Numbered from the stretch's first letter, positions 34,716-47,100 are shown. The stretch: 64,000 bases of DNA from Crossiella sp. SN42 (GCF_023897065.1 NZ_JAMHIV010000022.1:1-64000), one strand, 5' to 3'. Translations and numbers: made by a program. Notes: generated by a model not told the origin, from the letters alone.

Positions 34716-35579
34716 ATGGCGATGCCGACGGTGGGGATTGTCGGAGCCGGGGTGATGGGCAAGGACGTGGCCATCACCTGCGCCGCTTACGGGTACGACG
34801 TGGTGCTCTGCGATCACGACCCCGGGGTCCTGGCCTCGGCGGCCCGCGACATCCGAACCCTCGTGCGGCGCTACCGGCTCATGGCACCGGACGAGCCTTG
34901 CTGGAACGACCCGGGGATTCCCGGTCGCATCCGGATCGGCGAGGACCTGGCCGTGCTCGCCGGCGCCGATTGGATCGTCGAGAACGTCGTCGAGGACGTC
35001 GCTGTCAAGGAGCAGGTACACCGCGAACTGCGCGAGGTGGGTGGGGCGGGTTCCCGGATCGCGGTGAACACCAGTTGCGTCTCGATCACGAGGATCGCCG
35101 CCCTCGCCGCGCGGCCCGAGGAGGTGATCGGCATGCACTTCATGAATCCGGTCCCCCTCATCAAGTGCGTGGAGCTGGTGCGTGGACACCACACCTCCGA
35201 TGAGACGACGAAGCAGGCTGAGGCCTTCGTGAGCGTGCTGGGCAAGCGGCCGGTCGTCGTGCGCGACATGCCGGGATTCGTCTCCAACCGGCTGTCCCAC
35301 CTGTTCATGAACGAGGCGGCGTTCCTCGTCCAGGAGGGGGTCGCCGAACCTGAACAGATCGACGCGATATTCACCCTCGGCTACGGCCACAAGATGGGTC
35401 CCCTGGCCACCGCGGATCTCATCGGTCTGAACACCGTCGTCGACTCGTTGCAGGTGCTCTACGACGACATGCAGGACCCGAAGTTCCGTTGCTGCCCATT
35501 GTTGAAAAGGATGGTGGCCGCCGGACTGGTCGGCCGCAAGAGCGGCCAGGGATTCTATACCTACACCGCTTCTCGATGA
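34716..35579 (+). CDS. 3-hydroxyacyl-CoA dehydrogenase of the hydroxymalonyl-ACP pathway
   Basis: 287 residues. NAD site VGIVGAGVMGKDVAITCAAYG, catalytic region INTSCVSI-like (VNTSCVSITRIAALAARPEE), GMHFMNPVPLIKCVELVRG and C-terminal VRDMPGFVSNRLSHLFMNEA are all in place. In methoxymalonyl- and hydroxymalonyl-ACP pathways this enzyme oxidises the C3 alcohol of glyceryl-ACP. It is first in a run with an FkbH-like protein, ACP and acyl-CoA dehydrogenase, which supports that assignment over fatty-acid degradation. Start: ATG 34716, with GTG 34713 and ATG 34722 also possible. Confidence 0.85.
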   Translation: MAMPTVGIVGAGVMGKDVAITCAAYGYDVVLCDHDPGVLASAARDIRTLVRRYRLMAPDEPCWNDPGIPGRIRIGEDLAVLAGADWIVENVVEDVAVKEQVHRELREVGGAGSRIAVNTSCVSITRIAALAARPEEVIGMHFMNPVPLIKCVELVRGHHTSDETTKQAEAFVSVLGKRPVVVRDMPGFVSNRLSHLFMNEAAFLVQEGVAEPEQIDAIFTLGYGHKMGPLATADLIGLNTVVDSLQVLYDDMQDPKFRCCPLLKRMVAAGLVGRKSGQGFYTYTASR

Positions 35580-35622
35580 CCGTGAAAAGTACCTGACGGG
35601 TCGGAGCAGGAAATTGGAACGG

Positions 35623-36648
35623 ATGAAGATGGCAAAGTGTGTCGTATGGGATCTCGACGACACGCTCTGGCGAGGGACGCTCTCGGCGGGGGACGACGTC
35701 GTTGTTGAACCACAGGTCATCAAGATCGTCAGAACTCTCGACGCGCGCGGGATCCTGCAGTCCATCGCGAGCAAGAACAATCACGACGACGCCATGCAGA
35801 AGCTCGACGAGTTCGGCATCGTCGAGTATTTCCTCCATCCACAGATCAACTGGAACAGCAAGTCCAGTTCCATCACCGTGCTGCAGGAAAAGCTGAACAT
35901 CGGGCTGGACACCTTGGTCTTCGTTGACGACCAGGAGTTCGAACGTGATGAAGTCGCCTTCGTCCACCCTGACGTCGAGACGATCGACGCCGCGGACCGC
36001 CTCTCGCTCGTGACGCTGCCCCGGTTGTCCCCGGCTCACGTCACCGAGGACGCACGGCGTCGGCGGCTGATGTACCAGCAGGGCGAGCAACGCGACCGAT
36101 CCGAACTCGCGTTCCAGGGACCCCGGGACGAATTCCTGCGCAGCCTCGGCATGATCCTCACCATCTCCCAGGCAGGCGGGGACGACCTGCTGCGGCTGGA
36201 GGAACTGATCCAGCGGACCAGTCAGCTCAACTCGACCGGTGTCCACTACTCCCACGACGAACTCGAGAAGCTCCTCGACGACCCGGACCACGACCTGTGG
36301 GTATGCGAGCTGACTGATCGCTACGGCGGTTACGGCAAGATCGGGATGGCACTGGTCGAGAAGGCCGAAGACTGCTGGACGATCGCGCTTCTGCTCATGT
36401 CCTGCCGGACGGTCTCCAAGGGCGTGGGGACCGTACTCCTGCACTTCTTGATCAAAGAGGGCGCAGCGCGGGGCGTCCGCCTCTTCGCCAGGTTCCGGCG
36501 CACTGATCGCAATCGCCAGATGCTGTTCACATACCAGTTGGCGAACTTCCGCGTTGTCTCCCAGGTCGGTGCCGAGCACCTCTTTGAGAACGATCTCACG
36601 ATCGTTCGTGACTATCCCGACCACGTAAGGGTGAACGTCGATGCATGA
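35623..36648 (+). CDS. FkbH-like HAD-family glyceryl-S-ACP synthase
   Basis: 341 residues from ATG 35623 (TTG 35614 and ATG 35629 are alternatives). HAD motif I is VVWDLDDTLW (Asp10, Asp12), with IASKNNHDDAMQKLDEFGI and FVDDQEFERDEV as later HAD motifs. A C-terminal GNAT-like half contains YGGYGKIGMALVEK and LLMSCRTVSKGVGTVLLHFL. Family members take 1,3-bisphosphoglycerate, remove phosphate and load the glyceryl group on an ACP. The stop overlaps the ACP start by 8 bp. Confidence 0.9.
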   Translation: MKMAKCVVWDLDDTLWRGTLSAGDDVVVEPQVIKIVRTLDARGILQSIASKNNHDDAMQKLDEFGIVEYFLHPQINWNSKSSSITVLQEKLNIGLDTLVFVDDQEFERDEVAFVHPDVETIDAADRLSLVTLPRLSPAHVTEDARRRRLMYQQGEQRDRSELAFQGPRDEFLRSLGMILTISQAGGDDLLRLEELIQRTSQLNSTGVHYSHDELEKLLDDPDHDLWVCELTDRYGGYGKIGMALVEKAEDCWTIALLLMSCRTVSKGVGTVLLHFLIKEGAARGVRLFARFRRTDRNRQMLFTYQLANFRVVSQVGAEHLFENDLTIVRDYPDHVRVNVDA

Positions 36649-36934
36649 CAGCGGATCTTCAGTCGATGCGGCCGGCGGCATGGACGTCCGCGACAGCATT
36701 CGTGAGTTCGTCAGGGCCAACATCACCGCGCTGGGCGACACCGAACTGAGCGACGACGACCACATCTTCGACAAGGGGTTCGTCACCTCCATTTTCGCCA
36801 TGCAACTGCTGGCTCACATCGAGGGCGCTTTCGGTGTCGAGGTCCCGGACAACTACCTCAACCTCCGCAACTTCAGCTCGGTCGAGCGGATGGCGCGGAT
36901 GGTGGACGAACTGAGGGCAGCGCGCCGTGGCTGA
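36641..36934 (+). CDS. Free-standing acyl carrier protein for glyceryl/hydroxymalonyl
   Basis: 97 residues with a single ACP domain: IREFVRANITALGDTELSDD, then FDKGFVTSIFAMQLLAHIEG. The phosphopantetheine Ser is Ser50, in the variant context KGFVTS rather than LGxDS, as usual for the glyceryl-ACP carriers of these pathways. Overlaps both neighbours by 8 bp, so FkbH-like protein, ACP and dehydrogenase are cotranslated. A second in-frame ATG at residue 14 is possible. Confidence 0.88.
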   Translation: MHDSGSSVDAAGGMDVRDSIREFVRANITALGDTELSDDDHIFDKGFVTSIFAMQLLAHIEGAFGVEVPDNYLNLRNFSSVERMARMVDELRAARRG

Positions 36935-38063
36935 CGGTTCCCCGATTCCGATCATGACGCGGGCCGTGGCCTTCGCCGCCGAACTGGCACCCCGCGCGGC
37001 GGAGTTCGACCGCGCGGAACGCCTCCCGCACGAGGTGATCGAGCAGATGGCGGATTCGGGATTCCTCGGTGCGACGGTGCCGGTCGAGTGGGGGGGCCTT
37101 GGCCTGACCCCGCTCGAGTATGGCGAACTCACCGAGGTGATCGGCAAGGCATGCGCCTCGACCCGTGCTCTGCTGACCGTCCACACGTCACTGGTCGCCG
37201 AGACGCTGGCCGGCCGGGCGTCCTGGCGGATCAAGGAGAAGTACCTGCCCGACCTTGCGAGCGGGCGACGGATCGCGTGCTTCGCGCTGTCGGAGGCCGG
37301 TGCGGGCTCCGATGCGGCGTCGATGTCCACCAGCTACCTGAAGAAGGGCGAGGACTTCGTCCTCAACGGCCGCAAGAAATGGATCTCGTTTGCGGGGATC
37401 GCAGACGTCTTCCTCGTCTTCGCAGCGGACAACGGCGTCGTCAGTGCGTTCCTTGTCGACCGGGAGACGGCCGGTGTCGAGATCCGGCCGATGTCGGGAA
37501 TGCTCGGTAATCGCGCTACGCACATGGCTGAGGTCGTGCTTTCCGACGTGAAGGTCCCGGCCGAGAACCTCGTCTGCGGAATCGGATCCGGATTTGCCTT
37601 CGTCGCCAACACGGCGCTGCTCCTCGGGCGCTACAGCATCGCGTGGGCGGGCGTCGGGATCGCCCAAGCGGCTCTGGAGGAGATGTGCAGCCATGCTGCC
37701 CGGCGCGAACAGTTCGGTTGCAAGATCGGCTCGTTCCAGCTGGTACAGAAGATGATCGCGGACGCCGTCACCGGCGTCTCCGCCGCGCGCGAGCTGTGCA
37801 GGCGGGCCGGTCGGCTGCGCGCCGAACGCAGCCCGGACGCGATCGCGGCGACAAGCATTGCCAAGTACTTCTCCTCGACCGTCGCCGGACGCGTCACGTC
37901 GGACGCGGTCCAGGTGCTCGGCGGAAGTGGGTGTTGGAGCGGTTATCCGGTCGAACGCCTTTTCCGGGAGGCGAAGATTCTGGAAATCATCGAGGGCACC
38001 TCGCAGGTTCAGCAGACGCTGATCGCTGATTTTGGCCTGACCACATTCGCCAGGAAAGGCTAG
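36927..38063 (+). CDS. Acyl-CoA dehydrogenase of the hydroxymalonyl-ACP pathway
   Basis: 378 residues, GTG start. Flavin/substrate signatures are CFALSEAGAGSDAASM and QVLGGSGCWSGYPVERLFRE; the catalytic Glu356 lies in LEIIEGTSQ. It should complete oxidation of the ACP-bound C3 unit to the carboxylate, giving hydroxymalonyl-ACP. Methoxymalonyl clusters add an O-methyltransferase; none is found between 31 and 64 kb, so the unit may stay hydroxylated (or the gene is outside the window). Confidence 0.88.
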   Translation: MADGSPIPIMTRAVAFAAELAPRAAEFDRAERLPHEVIEQMADSGFLGATVPVEWGGLGLTPLEYGELTEVIGKACASTRALLTVHTSLVAETLAGRASWRIKEKYLPDLASGRRIACFALSEAGAGSDAASMSTSYLKKGEDFVLNGRKKWISFAGIADVFLVFAADNGVVSAFLVDRETAGVEIRPMSGMLGNRATHMAEVVLSDVKVPAENLVCGIGSGFAFVANTALLLGRYSIAWAGVGIAQAALEEMCSHAARREQFGCKIGSFQLVQKMIADAVTGVSAARELCRRAGRLRAERSPDAIAATSIAKYFSSTVAGRVTSDAVQVLGGSGCWSGYPVERLFREAKILEIIEGTSQVQQTLIADFGLTTFARKG

Positions 38064-38076
38064 GTCCGGGAGAGTC

Positions 38077-38130
38077 ATGAACAGCTTCGTGCTTCTGATC
38101 GATAGCCGGTACGGGAGGCGGCGCCGATGA
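38077..38130 (+). CDS. Seventeen-residue leader ORF coupled to the first PKS gene
   Basis: MNSFVLLIDSRYGRRRR, from ATG 38077 after GGGAGA, ends at a TGA that overlaps the PKS ATG (ATGA, 38127-38130). The PKS ribosome site (GGGAGGCGG) lies inside it. It ends in four Arg codons. The perfect coupling is the evidence; it could be a translational leader or chance. Confidence 0.35.
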   Translation: MNSFVLLIDSRYGRRRR

Positions 38131-41100
38131 CGGCTCCGTGGATTCTGAGCGCACCGAGCAGCCAGGCCTTACGTGACCACGCGGATCGGCTGCGGCGGCA
38201 GATCGAGGACGGTGTCGCCGACCCGCGCGATGCGACCGGGTCCCTGGCCTCGGCGCGGCGCGCGCCAGCCCACCGGGCCGTCCTGCTCGCGCACGGTGAC
38301 GACTGGCTCGAGCCGCTGACCGCGGTGGCCCAGGGGCGCCCGAGCGCACGGGCGGTGCGCGGCGTCGCCGCGGACGAGGTCCACCCGGTGTTCGTCTTCC
38401 CCGGCCAGGGCACGGTATTTCCGGGCATGGGCGCTGACCTGCTGGACTCCTCTCCAGTGTTCGTCAGGCAGATCAGCGACTGCGCTGAGGCCCTCGCCCC
38501 GCACGTTGACTGGTCACTTGTCGACGTCATGCGCGCCGACGGCCCGGCACCGGAGCTGCACCGGCCAGACGTGGTGGAGCCGATGCTCTTCGCGATCATG
38601 GTCTCGCTGGCCGGCCTGTGGCGCTGGCACGGGGTCGAGCCGGGTGCAGTGGCCGGCTTCAGTCTCGGTGAGATCGCGGCGGCGTACGTGGCCGGTGCGC
38701 TACCCCTCGATGAGGCCGCGCGTATCGCCGTGCTGTGGAGCCGGGCGCACGTGCCGCTGGTGGGCCAGGGCACCATGGCGATGGTCGGTCTGACCGTCGC
38801 CGAGGCCAAGGACCGCTTCGACGCCCGCGGCGCCGACCCTTGCGACGCCGTCGACATCGCCGGGGTGTTCGCGCCTCGGTCGGTGGTGATCGCCGGAGCC
38901 GGCCCGGTCATCGCCCGCGTTGTCGAGGACCTGCGCGATGAGGGGACCTACGCCCAGAAGCTGTCCGTCGACTTCCCCGCGCACTCGCCGCAGGTGGAGC
39001 AGCAGCGCGAGGCTCTGCTCGCTTCCCTGGGCCGGATCGTCCCGCGCTCGACGGAACTCCCCTTCTATTCCAGCACCACCGGCGGGCGGCTGGACACCGG
39101 CGAGTTGGACGCCGAGTACTGGTACCGCAACCTCCGCAGCCCGGTGATGTTCGAGCAGGCGGCCCAGGCCGCGCTCGCCGACGGCCACCGGGCGCTGGTC
39201 GAGCTCAGCGTGCACCCGGTGCTGATCGGCCCGATGCGCGAGATCGTGACCGCCACCGGCGGTGACGTGCCGGTGATCGGCACGCTGCGCCGCGACCAGC
39301 AGGGTCCGGCCCGCGTCGTCTCCTCGCTGGCGGAGGCATGGGTGCACGGCGTGCCGGTCGACTGGGAACGTGCTCTGCCGGAACCCGGTCACGGCACCGA
39401 CCCGCCCGCGCCCGTCGATCCAGTGGTCCCGGGTTCCGGTGACCTGGTCGAGGCGATTGCCTCCTGCATCCTCAACGAGCTGGAGAACGCTTCGCCCGGC
39501 GGCGCCTCAGACCCGGCCCTCCTCGGCGCGAACCTGTTCGACCTCGGCCTCGACTCGGTGCAACTGGTCTCTCTGCAGGCCAGGCTTGAGCGTCGGCTGG
39601 GAGTCCGGCTGGAGAGCACCTGCATCATCGACCATCCCGAGCCGGCCGCGCTGGTCGAGGAGATCCGGCGGACGCTCACCGCCCGCAACGGCGCGCAGAC
39701 GGCCCCACCCCGTGCGGTCGCAGCCGCGTCCCCGACCTCGCCGTCCGGGCCGATCGCGGTGATCGGGATGGCGCTACGACTGCCCGGTGGCATCGGAACC
39801 CGGCAGCAACTCTGGGAGGCACTGAGCGAGCAGATCGACGTCGTGGAGCCGGTTCCGGACGGCAGGTGGGCGCACAGCCCGCTCGACACCACCGAGGTGA
39901 CGACCACCCGAGGCGGCTACCTGCGCGGCATCGACCTGTTCGACCCGACCTTCTTCGCCATCTCGCCGAGCGAGGCCGAGTTGATGGACCCGCAGCAGCG
40001 GCTGCTCCTGGAGCTGACCTGGGAGGCGTTCGAGGATGCCGGCATCGACCCGTACACCGCAGGCGCGGCCGGCCGAGTCGGGACGTTCGTCGGGATCTAC
40101 AACAACGACTACCGCCAGGTCGGGCAGAACCTCGGGTACTCCCACGAGGCGTACACCTACACCGGCAACATGGCGAACGCGGCCGCCGGACGGATCTCCT
40201 ACACCTTCGGTTTCGAGGGTCCCAGCATGGCGATCGACACCGCCTGCTCGTCCTCTCTCTACGCCCTGCACATGGGTAGCCGGGAGCTGAAGCACGGCGG
40301 ATGTGACCTGGTCGTCGCCGCAGGGGTGAACCTGATTCTCAGCCCCGAGGGGCACCTGTCGTGGTCGCGACTGGGCGCGCTGTCGCCGTCGGGCCGGTGC
40401 CGCAGCTTCGACGACGGCGCAGACGGCTACATCCGGAGCGAAGGCGGTGTCGTCGTTCTCCTCAAACGCCTGGCCGACGCCGAACACGACGGCGACGACG
40501 TCCTCGCCGTGCTGCGCGGTTCGGCGGTCAGCCACAACGGCCGCAGTGGCGGCTTCACCGTCCCCAGCGGTATCGCCCAGAGCCGGGTGATCGAGGAGGC
40601 GATGGCCGAGGCCGGTGTCGGGATCGAGGACGTCTCCTACGTCGAGGCCCACGGTTCCGGGACGCCGATCGGCGATCCGCAGGAGATCAACGCCCTGGCC
40701 CGGGTCTTCACCGGTCGCACGACCAAGGTCGGCCTCGGCAGCGTCAAGTCCAACCTGGGGCACCTGGAGTCGGCCGCCGGCATGGCGGCGCTCTGCAAGG
40801 TCGTTGTCTCCCTCCAGAACGAGCGCCTGCCGGCCACGTTGCACTTCCGCAGCGGCAACCACCTCGTCGACTGGGACCGCGTCCCCGTCGAGGTGGTCGC
40901 CGAGGAGATCCCATGGGAGCCTTCGGGCGGGCGACGCCGGGCGGGAATCAGCTCCTTCGGGATCAGCGGGACCAATGCCCACATCGTCGTCGAGGAGTAC
41001 AAGCACCGGGCGGAACCGCGCCGTGCCGCGCCCGCCCCCGCGATCCCCCGCCTGCTGCCGGTCTCGGCGAACTCCGACGCGGCGCTGCGGACCGCGCTGC

Positions 41101-44100
41101 GCGACCTTGCCGACTGGAGCGCCGGCACCACGGCCGATCTCGATGACATCGCGCACACCCTGGGCAGGCGACGCGGCCTCAAGCACCGCAAAGCCCTGGT
41201 CTGCGCCACGACGGACGACCTGCGGGCCGCCGCCGGCGTGGACCTGAACAAGGACCCGGCCGACGTCGACCACCGCGCGGCGAGCCCGGTGTTCCTCTTC
41301 TCCGGCCAGGGGACGCAGTACCCGGGGATGGCCCGGGAGCTGTATGGCCACGCCGAGGTCTTCCGCCGCGAGTTGGACGAGCTGGACCGCGAGTTCCGTC
41401 GGGCCGCGGACATCTCTCTGCTGAAGGTCATGTTCTCCGAGGAGGCCGGGGAGCACTTCCGGTCACCACTGCACACCCAACCAATGATCTTCGCCGTCGG
41501 GCTGGCGCTCGCCCGGTACTGGAAAAGCTGGGGCATCACCCCCGCCGCGGTCATCGGGCACAGCATCGGCGAGTACGCCGCGGCCTGCTTCGCCGGCGTC
41601 ATGACCCGTGCACAGGCCGTCGACCTGGTCGTGTGCCGGGCGCGGGTCGTCGCGGACTCCTCGGCCGACGGGTCGATGGCGACCCTGCTGTGCTCCCCAG
41701 AGCGGGCACGGGAACTGCTCGACGGCTACCCGGACGTCTCGCTGGCGGCAGTGAATTCCTCGGCCAATGTCACCGTCTCCGGCCCGGCCGAGAGCCTGGC
41801 CGCCGTGCTGAAGGCCGCGCGTGGGCAGCGCGTCTTCGTCGAGCGACTGGACGTGTCACACCCCTTCCACTCGGCGCGGATGGTCTCGGCGGCCGAGCGC
41901 CTGCACGCCCAGATCCACGATCGGCGCTTCGACGACCCGTCAGTCACCTGGATTTCCGCGCAGACCGCCCGGCCAGTGGCAGCAGGGGCCCCGATCGATG
42001 CCGGCCATTGGAGCCGGCACCTGGTCGAGCCCGTCCTGTTCCGGGACGCCGTCGCCTCGGCCGTCGGGTCGGGACTCCGCACCTTCGTGGAGATCGGTGC
42101 CACGGCGACGCTCGGCGGGCTCGTCGCCCAGGAGTTCGGTGACGACGTGGTGGTCCTTCCGAGCCTGCGTAAGGGCAGGTCCGATCTGCGGCAGCTGCTC
42201 GGCACCGCCGGTCGGCTGTGGGAGCTGGGCGCCGAGTTGGACCCCCGCCACCTCGCGGGCGCCGGGCGAGTGGTCCATGACCTCCCGCACACCCCGTTCG
42301 ACAGGCAACGGATCTGGTACCGGGACCGCACCGGAGAAGGCAGCGCGCCCATGAACACCGGAGTCGACGGCCCTCCGGCGAACGGCTCCGTCAACGTCGG
42401 CGCCACCGCGACCGACGCACGCCGGGCGGTTGAGGAGAAGGCGGTCGGGCTGGTCGTCACGCAGGTGCTGAGCGAGGTCACCGGTGTGGCGACCACGGCG
42501 CTGGGCCGCGGCGTCGAACTATTCTCACTCGGTGTCGACTCGCTCATGCTGGTGCAGGTAGGCAAGCGCATCGAGAAGGCGTTCGCACTCGACATCCCGG
42601 TCACGACCTTCTTCCAATCGCTCCACACGGTGGGGCAGCTGATCGACTTCGTCGCCCGGAACCGCCCGGTGGAGGAGAGCTCTCCCGAGCCGAATCTGCC
42701 GGTCGCCCCGTCGGACACTGCCGTAAGCGTTCACCAGGGGAGCACCGCGGCGTCCGGGGCGCCCTCGGGCACCGGCCGAACCGGTCCGCCCGGCTTCGGC
42801 CTGGAGGCGGTGATCCACTCCCAGTTGGCCCTCATGCGGCAACAGCTCCAGGCCCTCTCCAGCACCGCGCCGGCCGACGGGCCCGCGCCGCAACGCCGGC
42901 CGTCGCGGACGGTCCGGAAGGTCGGCTCCTACAACAACAACATCTCGCTGCGCGAGGACCGGCTCACCGCGCGGCAGCAGCGGTTCGTCGACGACTTCGT
43001 CACCCGCTACACCGCCAGGACCGCGGGGTCGAAGAAGTACGCGCGCTCCCACCGGCAGATGCTCGCCGACTGGATCGCCTCGCTCAACTTCGACACGAGC
43101 CTGAAGGAGACGGCCTATCCGCTGGTGTCCGCCCGGTCTCGGGGCGCCGAGTTCTGGGACGTGGACGGCAACGAGTACATCGACACCGGGATTGGGTACG
43201 GCGTCCACTTTTTCGGCCACCAGCCCGACTTCGTCATGCGTGCGGTGCGGGATCAGCTCGAGGCCGGATATGAGCTGGGGCCCCAGAACAAGGTCGCCGG
43301 CGAGGTCGCGGAACTGATCCACGACATGACCGGCGCCGAGCGGGTCACGTTCTGCAACACCGGCACCGAGGCCGTGATGGTGTCCCTGCGGCTGGCCAGG
43401 GCGGTCAGCGGGCGCGACAAGATCGTGCGGTTCACCGACTCCTACCACGGCAGCTCCGATGGCGTCCTGGCCGAGAGCGACGGGACCGGTAGCGTTCCGC
43501 TGACCATAGGCATCCCGCCAGCCATGATCGAGAACACCCTCGTGCTCAGCTACGGCGCCGAGGACTCGCTGGACCGGATCCGGCAGCACGGCGAGGAGTT
43601 GGCCGCCGTGCTGGTCGAGCCGGTGCAGTCACGCAACCCGGGCCTGCAGCCCGCGGGCTTTCTCCGGGAACTCCGGCGGATCTGCACTGAGCATGGGATC
43701 GCGCTGATCTTCGACGAGATGATCGTCGGCTTCCGGGTCGAGCTGGGGGGCGCGCAGTCGTACTTCGGGGTCGAGTCCGATATGTCGCTGTACGGCAAGC
43801 TCGTCGGCGGGGGGATGCCGGTGGGTATCGTCGCCGGCCGGAGCAAGTACCTCGACGCCGTCGACGGCGGGGCCTTCTCCGACGCCGACGACTCCCGGCC
43901 GGCGGTGCCGACGACATTTTTCGCCGGGACGTTCTGCAAACACCCGCTCACCATGGCGGCCTGCCGGGCGGTGCTGACGAACCTGAAGGAGGGCGGTGCG
44001 GAGCGGCTAGCCCGACTGAACCGGTTCACCGACGACTTCGTCCAGCGGGCCAACGACTACTTCGACCGCGACGACGTGCCGATCCGGCTGTCGCACTTCG

Positions 44101-47100
44101 CCTCGATGTACAAGTACGAGACGGTGGCGCCGCGCGACGTGGTCACCATGACCCTCACCGCGAACCTCTTCTTCAAGCTGCTGGCCCACCATGGCGTCTA
44201 CGTGTGGGAGCGGCGCTCGGGGTACTTCTCGCTGGCCCACACCGAGGAGCACAAAGACCGCATCCTCGAGGCATTCCGTGTTGCCGTGCAGGCGATCCGG
44301 GCCGGAGGCTTCGACTTCCGGCGAGCTAGGTCGGCTGGTCGCACCGGTGATGGTGCAACCGGCGCGCGGCGCGTGCCCGCCGCGACGCCGCAGCCCCCCG
44401 GCCTGATGGCGCTCTCGGCCGAGGAGAAGCGCGTCTACGTGCTCTCCCGCATGCGCGGCGGGAACGCGGCCTACCAGGTTCCGGCCCGGCTGCGCTTCGA
44501 CGGCCCGCTGGATCCGGCCCAGGTCGATGCGGCGTTCCGGGCTGTGGCCCGCAGGCACCCGAAGTTGCGCTGTCGCTACGAGATCGACTCCACCGACGTC
44601 ATCTGCCGGGTCCAGCCGGACGTCGAGCCGGAGTTCCACCTCTTCGACGGAGCCAGCGCCGAGGAGGTAGCCGCGGTGATGAACGCGCCGCTGGAGTTGT
44701 CCAGGGCGCCGTTGTGGCGCTACGGGATCGTCGTCGGCGAGGACGGCACCCACGATCTCGTGGTCTCCTTTCACCACATCATCGTCGACGGCCGCGCGCT
44801 GGAACTGATCATCGACGAGCTCGCCGACCACCTGACGCACGGGCGGCTGACGAGCACCGGCGAGCCCGCGGACTACGCCGAGCACGTCCGCCGGCGGTCC
44901 GAGTTGCCCGGCGGGGCCGGCTACGAGGACCACCGGCGGTGGTGGCTGGGCGAGTTCGAGACCCTGCCCTCGCCCCTGTCCGTTCCGACCGACGCTCCCC
45001 TCCCGGTCGTCAACGACTTCAACGGACGCCACTTCTACGCCGAGATCGACCGTGAGGTGCACGAGGCGGCCAAGGCGGTGATCCGTCGGCACCGGACGAC
45101 GCCGTTCGTCTTCTACCTGTCCTTGTGGTCGGTGCTGCTGGCCAAGACGGGCGGCGAGACGGATCTGTGCGTCGGCGTGCCTCTGGACCAGCGGATCCTG
45201 GGCCCGTTCGACGGCACGGTCGGAATGTTCGCCCAGTCGTTGCCATTGCGCTTGCGCCCGACGCCCGAGACCCGGCTGTCGGACTTCCTCCGGCAGGTCC
45301 GCGACACCAGCGTCGCGGCGATCGAGCACTCGCACTACTCCTACGACGCGCTGATCGAGGAGTTGGAGCTGGAGCGCGATTACGGTCGCAACGCGCTGTT
45401 CGACACGATGTTCATCTACACGAACGCGCGGAAGCGCGCTCGCCGGTTCGGTGCGCTCACTGGCACGACCGTGGACTTTGGCATGCGCGGCTCGATGCTC
45501 GCCATGACGCTCGAACTGGTCGAGCGCGACGGTGGCCTGTTCGTCGACCTGAACCACTCCGACGTCTACGGCGAGCAGCGGATCGCCGACCTGATGGACA
45601 TGTACCGCGCCCTGCTCGCGAGAGCGGTGGAGGACCCCGACCGCAAGATCGGCGAGATACCGCTCGTCGAGGAAGCCACGGCCGAACGTCTCCTGTCCTG
45701 GGGCGCCGGTCCGTCCGTACCGGACGTGCCGCGCCTCGGGGAGCTGTTCGACCGAGCGTTCGCCACACACGCCCGGCGGCCGGCGATCCGCTTCCGTGGC
45801 GAGGAGACGACCTACGCGCAGTTGGCCGAGCGCGCAGGCCGGCTCGCCGCCCGGCTCCGCGACTCCGGAGTCGGGAAGGGGGACCTGGTCGCGCTACTGC
45901 TGCCGCGATCACCGGACCTCGTCGCGGCCATGCTGGCCGTGCACCGCGTCGGTGCCGCCTGGCTGCCGCTGGAGGTCACGAACCCTCCGGAGCGGCTGCG
46001 CTCGATGATCAAGACTGCCGCCCCGGCGAAAGTCCTGTGTGCTCCGGGGATCGCGGAGACCCTGGAACTGGGCGCGATGACGATGACCATCGGCGAGGAG
46101 GACCTGCCGGATGCGGCGGCGCCGGCGCCGGAGTCCGACAAGCCGGAGGACCTCGCGTACGTCATCTTCACCTCCGGCTCCACCGGCCGGCCGAAGGGCG
46201 TCACGGTGACCAACCGTGCGCTGGCGAACTTCCTGTGGGGCATGCCGAGGGCGCTCGGCTGGGCGGAGAACGCCACGGTGGCGTGCCTGACCACCCCGTC
46301 GTTCGACATCCACCTCCTGGAGACCCTGATGACGCTGGTCACCGGTGGGACCGTGGTCCTGGCCGACGAGGCGGACACCCGCACGCCGGCGGCGATCGCG
46401 GAGTTCGTCGATGGCAACGGCGTGCGGTACCTGCAGATGACGCCGAGCCGGTTGCGGATGTTGTGTGCAGATCCGGACGCGGCTCGGGTGGCACTGGAAC
46501 CGCTGGACAAGCTGGTCGTCGGCGGCGAGGCATTCCCGGAGGACCTGCTGCCGGACTTGTGGGCCCGGTCGTCGTGCCAGGTCTTCAATGTCTACGGGCC
46601 CACCGAGACCTGCATCTGGTCCAGCGTCAAGGAGCTCACCCGCGACGCGTCCGTCAGCATCGGCACGCCCATTTCCAACACCACTTTCTACGTGCTCGAC
46701 GGCGACCTTCAGCTCGTTCCGGAGGGAGCGGTCGGTGACCTGTGGATCGGCGGCCACGGCGTGTCACCCGGGTACCTGCACCGGCCCGAGCTCTCCCGCG
46801 AGGTGTTCCGCGAGAACCCCTTCGGCGAGGGACGGATCTACCGCAGCGGGGACCGGGCGCGGTGGCGGGATGGCGAGGTCCACTGCCTGGGCCGGGTGGA
46901 CAACCAGGTCAAGGTCCGCGGCTACCGGATCGAGCTGGAGGAGATCGAGCTGGCGATCACCGGGCACGAACTGGTGGCTGGGGCCGGGGCGGTCGTCGAC
47001 GAGATCTCGCCGGGGAACCGGGTCATCCGCGGGTTCTACGCGGTGCGCGGGGACGCGGACCTGAACCCGCAGTCGCTGAAGGACTTCCTGTCCCGGACGC

